29,143 nt of DNA, from assembly GCA_013331535.1 (NCBI GenBank), contig DUGF01000099.1, positions 399-29,541 of the forward strand. The letters run 5' to 3'. Positions 13,519 to 20,645 of the stretch are shown here, piece after piece. The notes below the pieces were generated by a model. It had not been told where the DNA came from. It searched no databases and saw only the letters and a list, made by a program, of their open reading frames with translations. Origin of the DNA: Microcaldota archaeon (GTDB taxonomy: Archaea; Micrarchaeota; Micrarchaeia; Anstonellales; Bilamarchaeaceae). The translations under genes were made by a program, and so were the position numbers. Each line of letters begins with the position of its first letter. The stretch's first letter is position 1.

Positions 13519-13779
13519 ATGTACGCAGTTATCCTTTCTAGATCCGCACAGAAGGGTTACGATGATTTGAACGAGCATCGCGATCGGGTAAATCATTTAC
13601 TTGATATTCTTTCCGTGGTTCCGCGTCCTTTTCAAGAATTTGATCTTATAAAACTGAGTGGCCTGAATAGTGCGTATAGAGTGCGAATTGGAAAACTTCG
13701 GATAAAATACCAGATACGAGAAGCCGAGCGAGTAATTCTTGTTTTTTATATTGGTCCGAGAGAAGGCGCTTACGATTGA
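13519..13779 (+). CDS. RelE/ParE-superfamily toxin
   Basis: 86 residues with the compact RelE fold pattern. An N-terminal strand (MYAVILSRSAQKGYDDLNEH) leads into two helices. A central LSGLNSAYRVRIGKLRIKYQ follows ('L.g....yRvRvGdyRi.Y'), then the final strands ERVILVFYIGPREGAYD. RelE toxins cleave mRNA in the ribosomal A site, while ParE members inhibit gyrase. The basic GKLRIKY stretch favours RelE, but the subgroup is not certain. Start and stop are well defined, and the antitoxin gene ends one base upstream. The pair is flanked by direct repeats. Confidence 0.85.
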   Translation: MYAVILSRSAQKGYDDLNEHRDRVNHLLDILSVVPRPFQEFDLIKLSGLNSAYRVRIGKLRIKYQIREAERVILVFYIGPREGAYD

Positions 13780-13783
13780 TTTG

Positions 13784-13805
13784 ATGGCAACTCTCAAGCT
13801 ACTCT
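13784..13805 (+). repeat. Right copy of the 22-bp direct repeat
   Basis: Same orientation as the copy at 13261-13282, with one mismatch (C instead of T at position 19). It starts five bases after the toxin gene ends. The unit from one repeat to the next is 523 bp and contains exactly the toxin-antitoxin operon and its promoter. Confidence 0.8.
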
Positions 13806-13863
13806 TGTCTCCATGTACTTGTCAGACTGGGACGGTCCGGTCATTGTTGCCATTTTTTCTTTA

Positions 13864-13907
13864 GCAGGTTTGCTTTTTAAACTGTTGCATTAAGTAGAAA
13901 TACCTGC
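13864..13907 (+). promoter_or_regulatory. Inverted repeat around a TATA box
   Basis: GCAGGT (13864-13869) and ACCTGC (13902-13907) flank a TTTAAA box (13877-13882). The right arm ends at the predicted transcription start (~13906). This layout could be a repressor operator or an RNA-independent coincidence. The downstream reading frame (13955) is itself uncertain. Confidence 0.3.
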
Positions 13908-13954
13908 ACAAATTGAGTGCATGTATCCTGTTGAAATGACGAGTGATTTGAAAA

Positions 13955-14410
13955 ATGGAAGATAGCCTCAAACCAATTGTTTTAGCAGTCGGTCAAATAC
14001 CTCCAAAATTCGATTTCCGCAATGCTGCGAGAGAGTTGGTAGAATCCAGGTTTCCCAGAATCTACTGGGATACTGCAATGCGATTCTTTGATCTCCTGGC
14101 AGGATTTGAACAGGTTGTTACGGGTGTTTGTAAGTTATTAGTCCGTTTTCATTTTGAACATATCCGCATCCTGGTTGCGGTCCGTATATGGCCTCGAATA
14201 TTGCATTCAAGAGTCCAGCTACGTCCTGTCCAACATCATGGCGGAAGGATATGCGGAGCAGCTGTTCAACATCAATTCCAGTATTCATTGCTAAGTCGCT
14301 TGGCAGACCGGAAACAGAATATCCCTTTCCATTCAGTTTCATTGCGAGTTTTTCTGCTGGCATTCTTCTCTCGCGTATCGCTATCACCAGATGATTCGGC
14401 ATATCCCTAA
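13955..14410 (+). other. Possible small gene or gene remnant running into the PLP-enzyme gene
   Basis: An ATG at 13955 with GTGAT seven bases upstream opens a 151-codon frame. The first ~55 residues (MEDSLKPIVLAVGQIPPKFD, then FRNAARELVESRFPRIYWDT) look protein-like. From 14118 onward the frame is antisense to the PLP-enzyme gene and its composition looks like a shadow. Either a short gene has lost its own 3' end, or the real product has an unusual overlapping tail. No family is recognised. Confidence 0.25.
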
Positions 14411-15908
14411 GAAAACCCCTTTCAAATTCCGTTTGCAGTGAACCGGTTACTTCGGGAGGGCGCATATGTGTATTTAGCAACAAAAGCGGAGAACTAATCT
14501 GATCTACTATCCAAGAACCTGTAGAGTAACCGGTTGCTGATTCAACCGCGTGTCCTTCAAGTTTGTCTACGAATTGCAGTACTGTATGATATGTCTTATA
14601 TCCAATCCTTGTGGTCATTTCTTCTGCTCTGTCAAATAGGGCAGCATTCATTGAAACCAGTTCTGGAAGGGAAATCCAATATCTGGTTTTTTCAACATCG
14701 TCTGGCCGAATACCCAATCTTGTTTCAGGGCTGAACTGTAGTGCGATTTCAGGATAATACTGCCATTTGTCGTCTTTACCCCTGAAAACATTGCCTCTGC
14801 CGCGTGCTACTGCTTCCTCTATCGAAGCCAATATATCATCTCTTGAATACCCAATCCCAATTGTTGGCTCCGCAGCAAGGCCTTTTGATGAGCCTGCAAT
14901 ATATACCTCGCATAATTTGGTTACATCATAATTCACTACCCCAAATGTATGCGATCCGTCTAAAAAGATAAGAGGGGGCTTTTTCAACATTCCTTCACCG
15001 ATTCTTCGTAATCTGTCAATCATTTGCAGAGTATACTCCTTTCCAAGAATCCTGTCCATGTGCTCAAGCATAATGACGATGTCTGTGCCAAGCCTGGAGA
15101 AATGCGTTTTCACCACATCCATTGGTTTCCCCTCTCCTTCAAAAAACCCGCGATCCGATCTAATGATTCTCTGGGAGAGACGTTCTTCCAGTTCAGATAA
15201 TTGTTGCGGATAAACTTCATGATTCACGTGTCCATGCGTTCTTGCTGCCAACTGACCTACAAGAAACGCACGATGGATCTTCCGGAATGGCGCTGAGCGA
15301 TAACCGTAATTCTGGCGGGTCATTATATTCAGAATCAGGTTTCGCATTTCATCAGGAAAAAATAGATACCTGGCTATTGTCGGGTATAGCATATCTGAGA
15401 AATAGAAAAACGGTTGCATGGTATATTTTTCTTCTCTAAGTCTTTCGTTTCCATATTGCAAAGAGTCTATTTCATTTTTATATCTGTCAAGGAATGCGAG
15501 AAATATCGGTATTGCTGCGCAGGTTGCAGAATTCGCGAAAAAAACGTTTCTTGGGTTGCAGTGCAGTGCAGTTGCAGTCTGCGCTCTGGTTTCTTCCGCA
15601 AGATCATATCCCCACTGTGCCATGGCATTGGGTCTGCTGCGGCACTGGCAAGCCCGCCTTGCTCTTTCCAATCTCTCAAGGTGTGCAGCGAGTTTTTCCT
15701 TATCAGATTCGCCCAATTTTTTCTGTAAGTCCTCAAATGTGGGTCTTCCGTTTCCTACTCCCTTTACGTTCTTTCCGGTTTCTCTGGCAATCTGTTCTGC
15801 AATATGTTGTGCAATCGCATGGTACAAATCAGTTGCCCTTACCCCAGTGTGCCAACTGAAGTATTTCTTTTGGTCCGTGTCGTAAGGAGTAACTAATCTT
15901 CTTCGCAT
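14118..15908 (-). CDS. PLP-dependent enzyme, fold type I (aminotransferase class V-like), divergent
   Basis: 596 residues, longer than the ~400 of cysteine desulfurases and class V aminotransferases. The cofactor site is recognisable. FFANSATCAAIPIF (123-136) fits the phosphate-binding turn. LIFLDGSHTFGVVNYDV (313-329) supplies the Asp that contacts the pyridine nitrogen (D317) and a His (H320). EVYIAGSSKGLAAEP (334-348) has the likely Schiff-base Lys (K342). An extra ~100-residue N-terminal domain (MRRRLVTPYDTDQKKYFSWH) and long helical insertions are unlike standard members. The substrate cannot be named. A TATA-like AATATTAAAA about 27 bp before the ATG suggests a leaderless mRNA. Confidence 0.75.
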   Translation of the reverse strand: MRRRLVTPYDTDQKKYFSWHTGVRATDLYHAIAQHIAEQIARETGKNVKGVGNGRPTFEDLQKKLGESDKEKLAAHLERLERARRACQCRSRPNAMAQWGYDLAEETRAQTATALHCNPRNVFFANSATCAAIPIFLAFLDRYKNEIDSLQYGNERLREEKYTMQPFFYFSDMLYPTIARYLFFPDEMRNLILNIMTRQNYGYRSAPFRKIHRAFLVGQLAARTHGHVNHEVYPQQLSELEERLSQRIIRSDRGFFEGEGKPMDVVKTHFSRLGTDIVIMLEHMDRILGKEYTLQMIDRLRRIGEGMLKKPPLIFLDGSHTFGVVNYDVTKLCEVYIAGSSKGLAAEPTIGIGYSRDDILASIEEAVARGRGNVFRGKDDKWQYYPEIALQFSPETRLGIRPDDVEKTRYWISLPELVSMNAALFDRAEEMTTRIGYKTYHTVLQFVDKLEGHAVESATGYSTGSWIVDQISSPLLLLNTHMRPPEVTGSLQTEFERGFLRDMPNHLVIAIRERRMPAEKLAMKLNGKGYSVSGLPSDLAMNTGIDVEQLLRISFRHDVGQDVAGLLNAIFEAIYGPQPGCGYVQNENGLITYKHP

Positions 15909-16237
15909 AAATACTAGTCTATATTCACAAAATATTAAAAATTGCGACTATTAAGGAAAAATCCACAGTAAAACCGCTCCAGAGCGGCGGTTAACTTAAA
16001 TCCTAGTTACCGATAAGAATACGCCCATGGTTCTTTGCATGGTTTCCGATTTATCTCTATTACGTCAAAAAAATAAGCAAGAGAAGGGCAATGCTTTCAT
16101 TTCCAGTCAGTCCAAACAAAAGAAACCAAAGAAAACCAGCGAGTCTGATTACGAAGGAGCGGGAGTGTTCGTTTAACTACTATTCACATCGTGGAGCTTC
16201 ACCACCTACGCGCTACTCCCAAACCTTAACTTTCCAC
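15909..16237. other. 329-bp gap: promoter, short GC palindrome, repeated 10-mer
   Basis: From left to right the gap holds the PLP-enzyme promoter (AATATTAAAA at 15931-15940, minus strand), a GC palindrome CCGCTC-CA-GAGCGG (15974-15987), a possible small ORF (described separately), and near the right end the ten bases AAACCTTAAC twice (16221-16230 and 16240-16249), the second within the 3' end of the deaminase gene. I see no tRNA or other known RNA. Confidence 0.5.
16027..16176 (+). CDS. Possible 49-residue basic protein
   Basis: A short frame opens at ATG 16027 (or 16042) and reads MVLCMVSDLSLLRQKNKQEK, then GNAFISSQSKQKKPKKTSES, then DYEGAGVFV. A CTTAAA box centred at 15997.5 is 29-30 bp before the first ATG, close to the leaderless spacing seen for other genes here. 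There is no ribosome site. The basic middle and sensible ending are suggestive, but a frame of this size can be chance. No family is recognised. Confidence 0.3.
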   Translation: MVLCMVSDLSLLRQKNKQEKGNAFISSQSKQKKPKKTSESDYEGAGVFV

Positions 16238-17242
16238 CTAAACCTTAACCTTTCTCACAATAATTCCTGCCTCCTTCAAGAGTTTGAGTGGTGCATCTCC
16301 GAGCGGATATTCTGCATTATAAACAACTTCAGAGATTCCGGCATTCAAAATCATCTTAGTACAGAGCAGGCATGGAGAGAAAGTTGTGTAAACTACCGCA
16401 TTTTTTATTGAAATCCCATGATAAGATGCCTGAACTATCGCATTCTCCTCTCCATGAGAACAATAACAATCCTCTAGATTCTTTCCGCTTTCCGAGAATC
16501 CATTGCATCTTGGACACCCGCCTTCATTGCAATTCTTCACTCCGCGCGGAGTTCCGTTGTATCCGGTTGAAATGATTCGCTTGTCCTTCACAATTACAGC
16601 AGCAACCTTTCTTTTCATGCAGTTGCTTCGCGATGCAACAACCTGTGCGATTGACATGAAATAACTATCCCATGATGGCCTTTCCAACTTGAATTGGTCT
16701 GAAACCTGTGCGAGCGTGCGGTCCACTGAATCGTAAAGTGCTGCAAGATCCCCTTCATTTTCTATTCTGTGGTCTGCCATTTTTGCGGTATCTGTGATGC
16801 TTTGCTTTGTTTTCTCAGAGTTTTTTGCCTCAAGTTGTTCTATCCGCATAAACGCATCAAATGTTTTCGGGTCGGCCTCTCTCCCCCGTGATTTCATTCT
16901 TTCAAATCTCAATTCCGGTGATGCAGTAACATAAATCAGTGTGAAATCCTTTCTTTTTTTCAGTTCCTCAACCTCAAGCGGATTGCGGATTGAATCAATG
17001 ACATAATTCATGCTATCCTTTACCTTGAGCAGCGTTTTCTTTGCAAGTATTCCAGGACCGAATTCCTCACGTAAGCCATTGCCTTTGGCGATTAAGTTTT
17101 CCCTGGTTACCTCTTTTCCTTCTGCGGTTAATTCTTCTCGGATTACATCCGAAAGAGATAGGTAATCGAATCCCTTTTTCATCAAATGTTCCGCAAGTGT
17201 TCCCTTTCCAGCGCAATTTTCTCCGGTTAGTCCGATTATCAT
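16238..17242 (-). CDS. P-loop kinase-like domain fused to dCMP deaminase
   Basis: 334 residues in two parts. Residues 1-~175 are a nucleoside/dephospho-CoA-kinase-like P-loop domain, with GENCAGKGT (7-15), the segment YVIDSIRNPLEVEEL and an arginine-rich lid (RFERMKSRGREAD). Residues ~190-334 are a dCMP deaminase: zinc ligand motif HGEEN (263-267, catalytic E265) and SPCLLC (Cys 291 and 294), plus the insert cysteines in GGCPRCNGF and DCYCSHGEE typical of the dCMP-deaminase family. The reaction is dCMP to dUMP, feeding thymidylate synthesis. A similar N-terminal P-loop-like extension is known in yeast Dcd1. GGGGTGG precedes the ATG. It follows the Tat-exported protein gene by 26 bp. Confidence 0.9.
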   Translation of the reverse strand: MIIGLTGENCAGKGTLAEHLMKKGFDYLSLSDVIREELTAEGKEVTRENLIAKGNGLREEFGPGILAKKTLLKVKDSMNYVIDSIRNPLEVEELKKRKDFTLIYVTASPELRFERMKSRGREADPKTFDAFMRIEQLEAKNSEKTKQSITDTAKMADHRIENEGDLAALYDSVDRTLAQVSDQFKLERPSWDSYFMSIAQVVASRSNCMKRKVAAVIVKDKRIISTGYNGTPRGVKNCNEGGCPRCNGFSESGKNLEDCYCSHGEENAIVQASYHGISIKNAVVYTTFSPCLLCTKMILNAGISEVVYNAEYPLGDAPLKLLKEAGIIVRKVKV

Positions 17243-17268
17243 ATTTCCACCCCAACCTTCTATTTGCT

Positions 17269-18513
17269 TTATCCTTCAGTCTCTTGAGCATATATTGTGC
17301 CTATGAATTGTTGCATGTCATCAAACATCCTTTTTTCATCAAAGAGCTCTCTAAATGGTTTTCCTATCTCTCTTTTTGAAAAACCCTCAAGTGCAGATGC
17401 CCACATATTGCTTAAATCCTGTTCAGTTACCCCAGTTGCCAGTTTTTCAAAGCCAGCCCATGGGTGTTCCAGTGCATATTCTGCAAGCATCTTAAACACC
17501 TTTGAATTTAGTACATCCTCTTGTACCGCACACGCGTCATTAAGATAATACTCAAATATGTTTCGCAGACGGTCGTATTGCCTCAGTCCATAACTGAGTT
17601 CCACGAGCATAGAAAACATCTCCCCGCTTCCAAAATGTTTTGCAGACCACTCGTCTCCCATCGCTCTGTTCAATTCCTGGTGGGCGAGTTCATGCATCAG
17701 AACTTGCGCCCTTAGTTCATTCCGTGAAGTGGCCTCGTCCCGTCCCCTGTTCTGGTGGAGATAGAATAACCGCATTATAAGAAGTGTCATAGACGCGAGT
17801 TCTGGCTGCAGGTTACAATTTTGTGTAATATTTTCTGCAAGTGATTCGAATTCTGCCCAGGAAACCTCTTTTTTGGAGAGCGTATTCCGTACCATTGCCT
17901 GTACTGCATTCGGGTCTATTCCGTAACTTATTATCTTCTCCCATTGTTCGGGTTCACTTAGTTTATTGCCACGGTCTATTCGGTCATCGAATAAGTATAT
18001 CCTGCCAGTGCTAACGATACTTGTTCCTATAACCGAATGGCTGAATGCAATTTCGGTCTCTTCCAGGAGATAAACATCATACGGTCCAACCTTACCCTGT
18101 GTTTTTACCTTTCCGAAAATAAATGCCAGATTTGAATTAATTTCATGAATATCAAGAACGTATCCGCCAGCCTCTATACTTTCGCGTACACTTACTTTTT
18201 GTTTATTCTCTCCTCTGTCAATTCGTTCCCTAAGTCTTTTTAACGCAAAATCTATTTCTTTGTCCAATTCAAATTCCAAATTATCTTTAAATCGTTCTAC
18301 TTCCTTCAGCAGACTTAAATCAAACTTGCCCTTTTTTATCCATTCAATGGTCGCCTTTGCGGATTCTTCAAAAGTTCCCATTCGTTTTGCCTGAGTTGAT
18401 ACTCTTTGATCACTGTGTTCACTTTGATTTTCTGGACCATAACATCTTGTGAACGCTGCTGGTGTTGCTGCAAGTGCCAATGCTGTTTGCAGGAATCTTC
18501 TTCTGGAAGTCAT
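17269..18513 (-). CDS. Tat-exported putative zinc metallopeptidase (HExxH)
   Basis: 414 residues. The N-terminus MTSRRRFLQTALALAATPAA is a twin-arginine signal (SRRRFLQ followed by an Ala/Leu-rich stretch), predicting export of a folded, possibly metal-containing protein. A Cys at 24 might allow lipid attachment, but the lipobox is poor. Helical charged segments follow, then VLMHELAHQELNRAMGDE with HELAH at 274-278, a zincin-type zinc motif. E305 in MLVELSYG could be the third ligand. I cannot assign a peptidase family. The start codon overlaps the aIF5B stop by four bases (ATGA), so a secreted protein is translationally coupled to an initiation factor, which is unexpected. Confidence 0.75.
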   Translation of the reverse strand: MTSRRRFLQTALALAATPAAFTRCYGPENQSEHSDQRVSTQAKRMGTFEESAKATIEWIKKGKFDLSLLKEVERFKDNLEFELDKEIDFALKRLRERIDRGENKQKVSVRESIEAGGYVLDIHEINSNLAFIFGKVKTQGKVGPYDVYLLEETEIAFSHSVIGTSIVSTGRIYLFDDRIDRGNKLSEPEQWEKIISYGIDPNAVQAMVRNTLSKKEVSWAEFESLAENITQNCNLQPELASMTLLIMRLFYLHQNRGRDEATSRNELRAQVLMHELAHQELNRAMGDEWSAKHFGSGEMFSMLVELSYGLRQYDRLRNIFEYYLNDACAVQEDVLNSKVFKMLAEYALEHPWAGFEKLATGVTEQDLSNMWASALEGFSKREIGKPFRELFDEKRMFDDMQQFIGTIYAQETEG

Positions 18514-20336
18514 TCCGTCACCTGTTTCTTCGTATGAAAAGTAGCAAACGGGGAATCTTTGTTATGAATTCCCTCTATTTCATTTATAACTGGAATATCC
18601 TCTTTGCTTAGCATCTCCAGTCGCTCTCCCCACACCTTTAGTTCATCGCTTGTCATAAACACGTAAAGAACGTCGCCCTCACAAACAGTCTTTCCGAAAT
18701 ATATGTCATCGCAGGAAATCGCAACCTGCATTCGCGTTTTTGCTTCGACAAGTGATTCTTTTTCGTGTTGAATTGTTTTTATCTCACCCACGATATCTCC
18801 ATTTCGGTTCATCAATCTGAACCCGCTTTTTATTCTTCCGCCAAGAACCTCAACTCCGAATACAGCTGGTTTGCAAATCCTGAAACAGCATCCGCCGAGG
18901 ATTTTTATTTTTCCAGGCCAGGGGAATTTTTCAAGTGCGACTTTCTTTTCCTTTTCTTTCTCTTCAGTTACCCATTCTTTATATCTGTCAATGAGCGAGT
19001 AAATAATATTACTCCAGATTATCGGAATTTCACTTGCTGCGCCTTCTTCCGTTGCTTCCGGTAATGTTTCAACATTAAAAGCAAGGATTACACCAAGATA
19101 TCTATCTTCTTTTACAACTGCCTGCGCTTTCAGGACATCCTTTCTGGTCACCCTTCCAACCTTTGCATCCTTTACAGGAATCTTTTCCTCTTCAAGAAGC
19201 TTTACAAGTGCTTCAACAGAACCAAGAGAATCCGCACGCACAATAACTCCATTTTCATTTCTTTCAACAAGTATTTGCTTCATTTTTTCTTCAAGCTCTT
19301 TTTTGTCTGCTTCGATGTTTTCGCTGTTCGTTACCATAAACGGTGAGCCTGGAATTGCATCTTCTAAACCCGGAGCGAATATCTTTACTCCCCCTGCGGC
19401 AACAACCTCATCTACATATGTGTATTTTTCGTTCGGATTATTCATTGAAACATTTGGTTCTAGCAATGCGCGTACCTTGGTTGTTTTTGCTCCATCTGCG
19501 GTGAGAAACATTATTTCATCCCCTTTTCTCAGAACGCCGTCGTACACAATGACGTCTATGGTAGTTCCAAGTCCGCGTTCTTCCTTTACCTCAATAACAC
19601 TTCCCTTTGCCAGACCTTTTACCTCAATTTTTAATTCATTCTCAAGGAATTTTTGGGTTAATCCTGCAATAAGCATAATCAGTTCTCCAATGCCTTCTCT
19701 TGTTTTTGCGCTAACTGGTACGATTCCAACCTGCGTCCTGAAGTCTGGAACCCTGTCAAATCTTTCGCTTTCCATTCCTATTTCAGAGAGCCTGCCAACT
19801 ATTTCATACAGTTTTTCATCCAGCTTGTTCTTCACCCCTTCCTGCTGTTTTTCAAGGGATTCAAAAAACGACTCTGTTTTTTGGGATTTCCATCCATGTA
19901 TCGCATCAATTTTATTTGCCGCAATTATGAACGGGGTTTTGTATTGTCTTAGAATTCGAATGCTTTCCTCAGTTTGCGGCTGGATTCCATTTGTTATATC
20001 AATTACAAGAATTGCAAGGTCTGCGATAGAGCCGCCCCGCTCACGTAAATTGGTGAATGCTGCATGCCCGGGGGTGTCTATGAAAAGAAGCCCTGGTATC
20101 TTTAGCTCAAACTTTGTCCTGTCAGATACTTTTTTGCTTACTTCCCTGAGATCTTCCTGTGAGAGATAACTTGCCCCAATCATCTGCGTGATGCCGCCCG
20201 CCTCTTTCTTCGCCACGCTGGAGCCTCTGAGGGCGTCAAGAAGTGTAGTTTTTCCATGGTCTACATGGCCAAGCGTTGCTATTATTGGTGAGCGTGTCTT
20301 GGATTCCGGGTCTTGCATCTTGTTTGCTTCTGGCAT
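18510..20336 (-). CDS. infB: Translation initiation factor aIF5B
   Basis: A 608-residue GTPase that promotes subunit joining and binds initiator tRNA. The G domain has GHVDHGKTT (23-31), the switch I region EAGGITQMIGASYL, DTPGH (87-91) and NKID (141-144). Then come domain II (GLGTTIDVIVYDGVLRKGD), domain III (VIVRADSLGSVEALVKLLEE) and domain IV (FRICKPAVFGVEVLGGRIKS). The length is normal for the archaeal factor, and no intein is present. The start could also be the second Met at 20318. It is preceded by a leader made of three hairpins and a TATA box at 20433-20439. It is the first gene of an apparent three-gene operon. Confidence 0.97.
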   Translation of the reverse strand: MPEANKMQDPESKTRSPIIATLGHVDHGKTTLLDALRGSSVAKKEAGGITQMIGASYLSQEDLREVSKKVSDRTKFELKIPGLLFIDTPGHAAFTNLRERGGSIADLAILVIDITNGIQPQTEESIRILRQYKTPFIIAANKIDAIHGWKSQKTESFFESLEKQQEGVKNKLDEKLYEIVGRLSEIGMESERFDRVPDFRTQVGIVPVSAKTREGIGELIMLIAGLTQKFLENELKIEVKGLAKGSVIEVKEERGLGTTIDVIVYDGVLRKGDEIMFLTADGAKTTKVRALLEPNVSMNNPNEKYTYVDEVVAAGGVKIFAPGLEDAIPGSPFMVTNSENIEADKKELEEKMKQILVERNENGVIVRADSLGSVEALVKLLEEEKIPVKDAKVGRVTRKDVLKAQAVVKEDRYLGVILAFNVETLPEATEEGAASEIPIIWSNIIYSLIDRYKEWVTEEKEKEKKVALEKFPWPGKIKILGGCCFRICKPAVFGVEVLGGRIKSGFRLMNRNGDIVGEIKTIQHEKESLVEAKTRMQVAISCDDIYFGKTVCEGDVLYVFMTSDELKVWGERLEMLSKEDIPVINEIEGIHNKDSPFATFHTKKQVTE

Positions 20337-20412
20337 CGAGAAAACCTCTGTTTTCGAGACCTACAAAACGACGAATCGTTTTGTGGTCCATTTTTCGCCC
20401 GAGGCGAAAAAT
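20337..20412 (-). promoter_or_regulatory. infB: aIF5B 5' leader made of three hairpins
   Basis: Reading the minus strand from the predicted transcription start (~20410), three stems fill the leader. The first is ATTTTTCGCC/GGCGAAAAAT (20412-20403 with 20399-20390, loop TCG). The second is GACC+ACAAAACGA paired with TCGTTTTGT+GGTC (20388-20358): 13 bp with a one-base bulge and a TTCG (UUCG) tetraloop. The third is GAAAAC/GTTTTC (20355-20340), ending four bases before the ATG. There is no ribosome site, and the last stem would crowd the start codon. This could be a translational control element. Confidence 0.6.
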
Positions 20413-20432
20413 TGGATATTTGAACGAATGAG

Positions 20433-20439
20433 TTATATA
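20433..20439 (-). promoter_or_regulatory. infB: aIF5B promoter TATA box
   Basis: TATATAA on the minus strand, inside GAGTATATAACTC, is centred at 20436. This predicts transcription from about 20410, exactly where the first leader hairpin begins. Confidence 0.55.
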
Positions 20440-20582
20440 CTCTTCGTTCAATTTATGAGAATCACCTATTAGGAAGCGGAGATATATTACAACCTTTTTT
20501 TGAAATGAAGTTGTTAAAAACTCACGGTCGTTTCATCTGTCCTAGTTAACTTCCTCTACCAATGTTTAAAAGTGTTACTAGA

Positions 20583-20589
20583 TATATAT
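20583..20589 (+). promoter_or_regulatory. Probable promoter of the cytidine deaminase gene
   Basis: The gap 20440-20645 is AT-rich. TATATAT at 20583-20589 predicts a start near 20612 and a leader of about 33 nt with a weak AGGAATGAT ribosome site before the ATG at 20646. A TTTAAA box at 20565-20570 is an alternative. Confidence 0.35.
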
Positions 20590-20645
20590 TTGAGTAGAGT
20601 ATATTCAGGACGTTATAGTTCAAGAAAATAAGGAATGATGTTTCT

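Noticed and set aside
16221..16249. AAACCTTAAC repeated twice near the deaminase stop
   Set aside because: Only two copies, partly explained by repeated Lys-Val codons in the C-terminus; too weak to call an element.
19303..20169. Long plus-strand open frame (288 codons) antisense to aIF5B
   Set aside because: It is Ser/Phe/Pro-rich, typical of the shadow of a conserved gene, and aIF5B on the other strand is unmistakable.
20236..20451. Minus-strand ORF of 71 codons overlapping the aIF5B start
   Set aside because: It reads through the leader hairpins in a different frame from aIF5B and has no family-like features.
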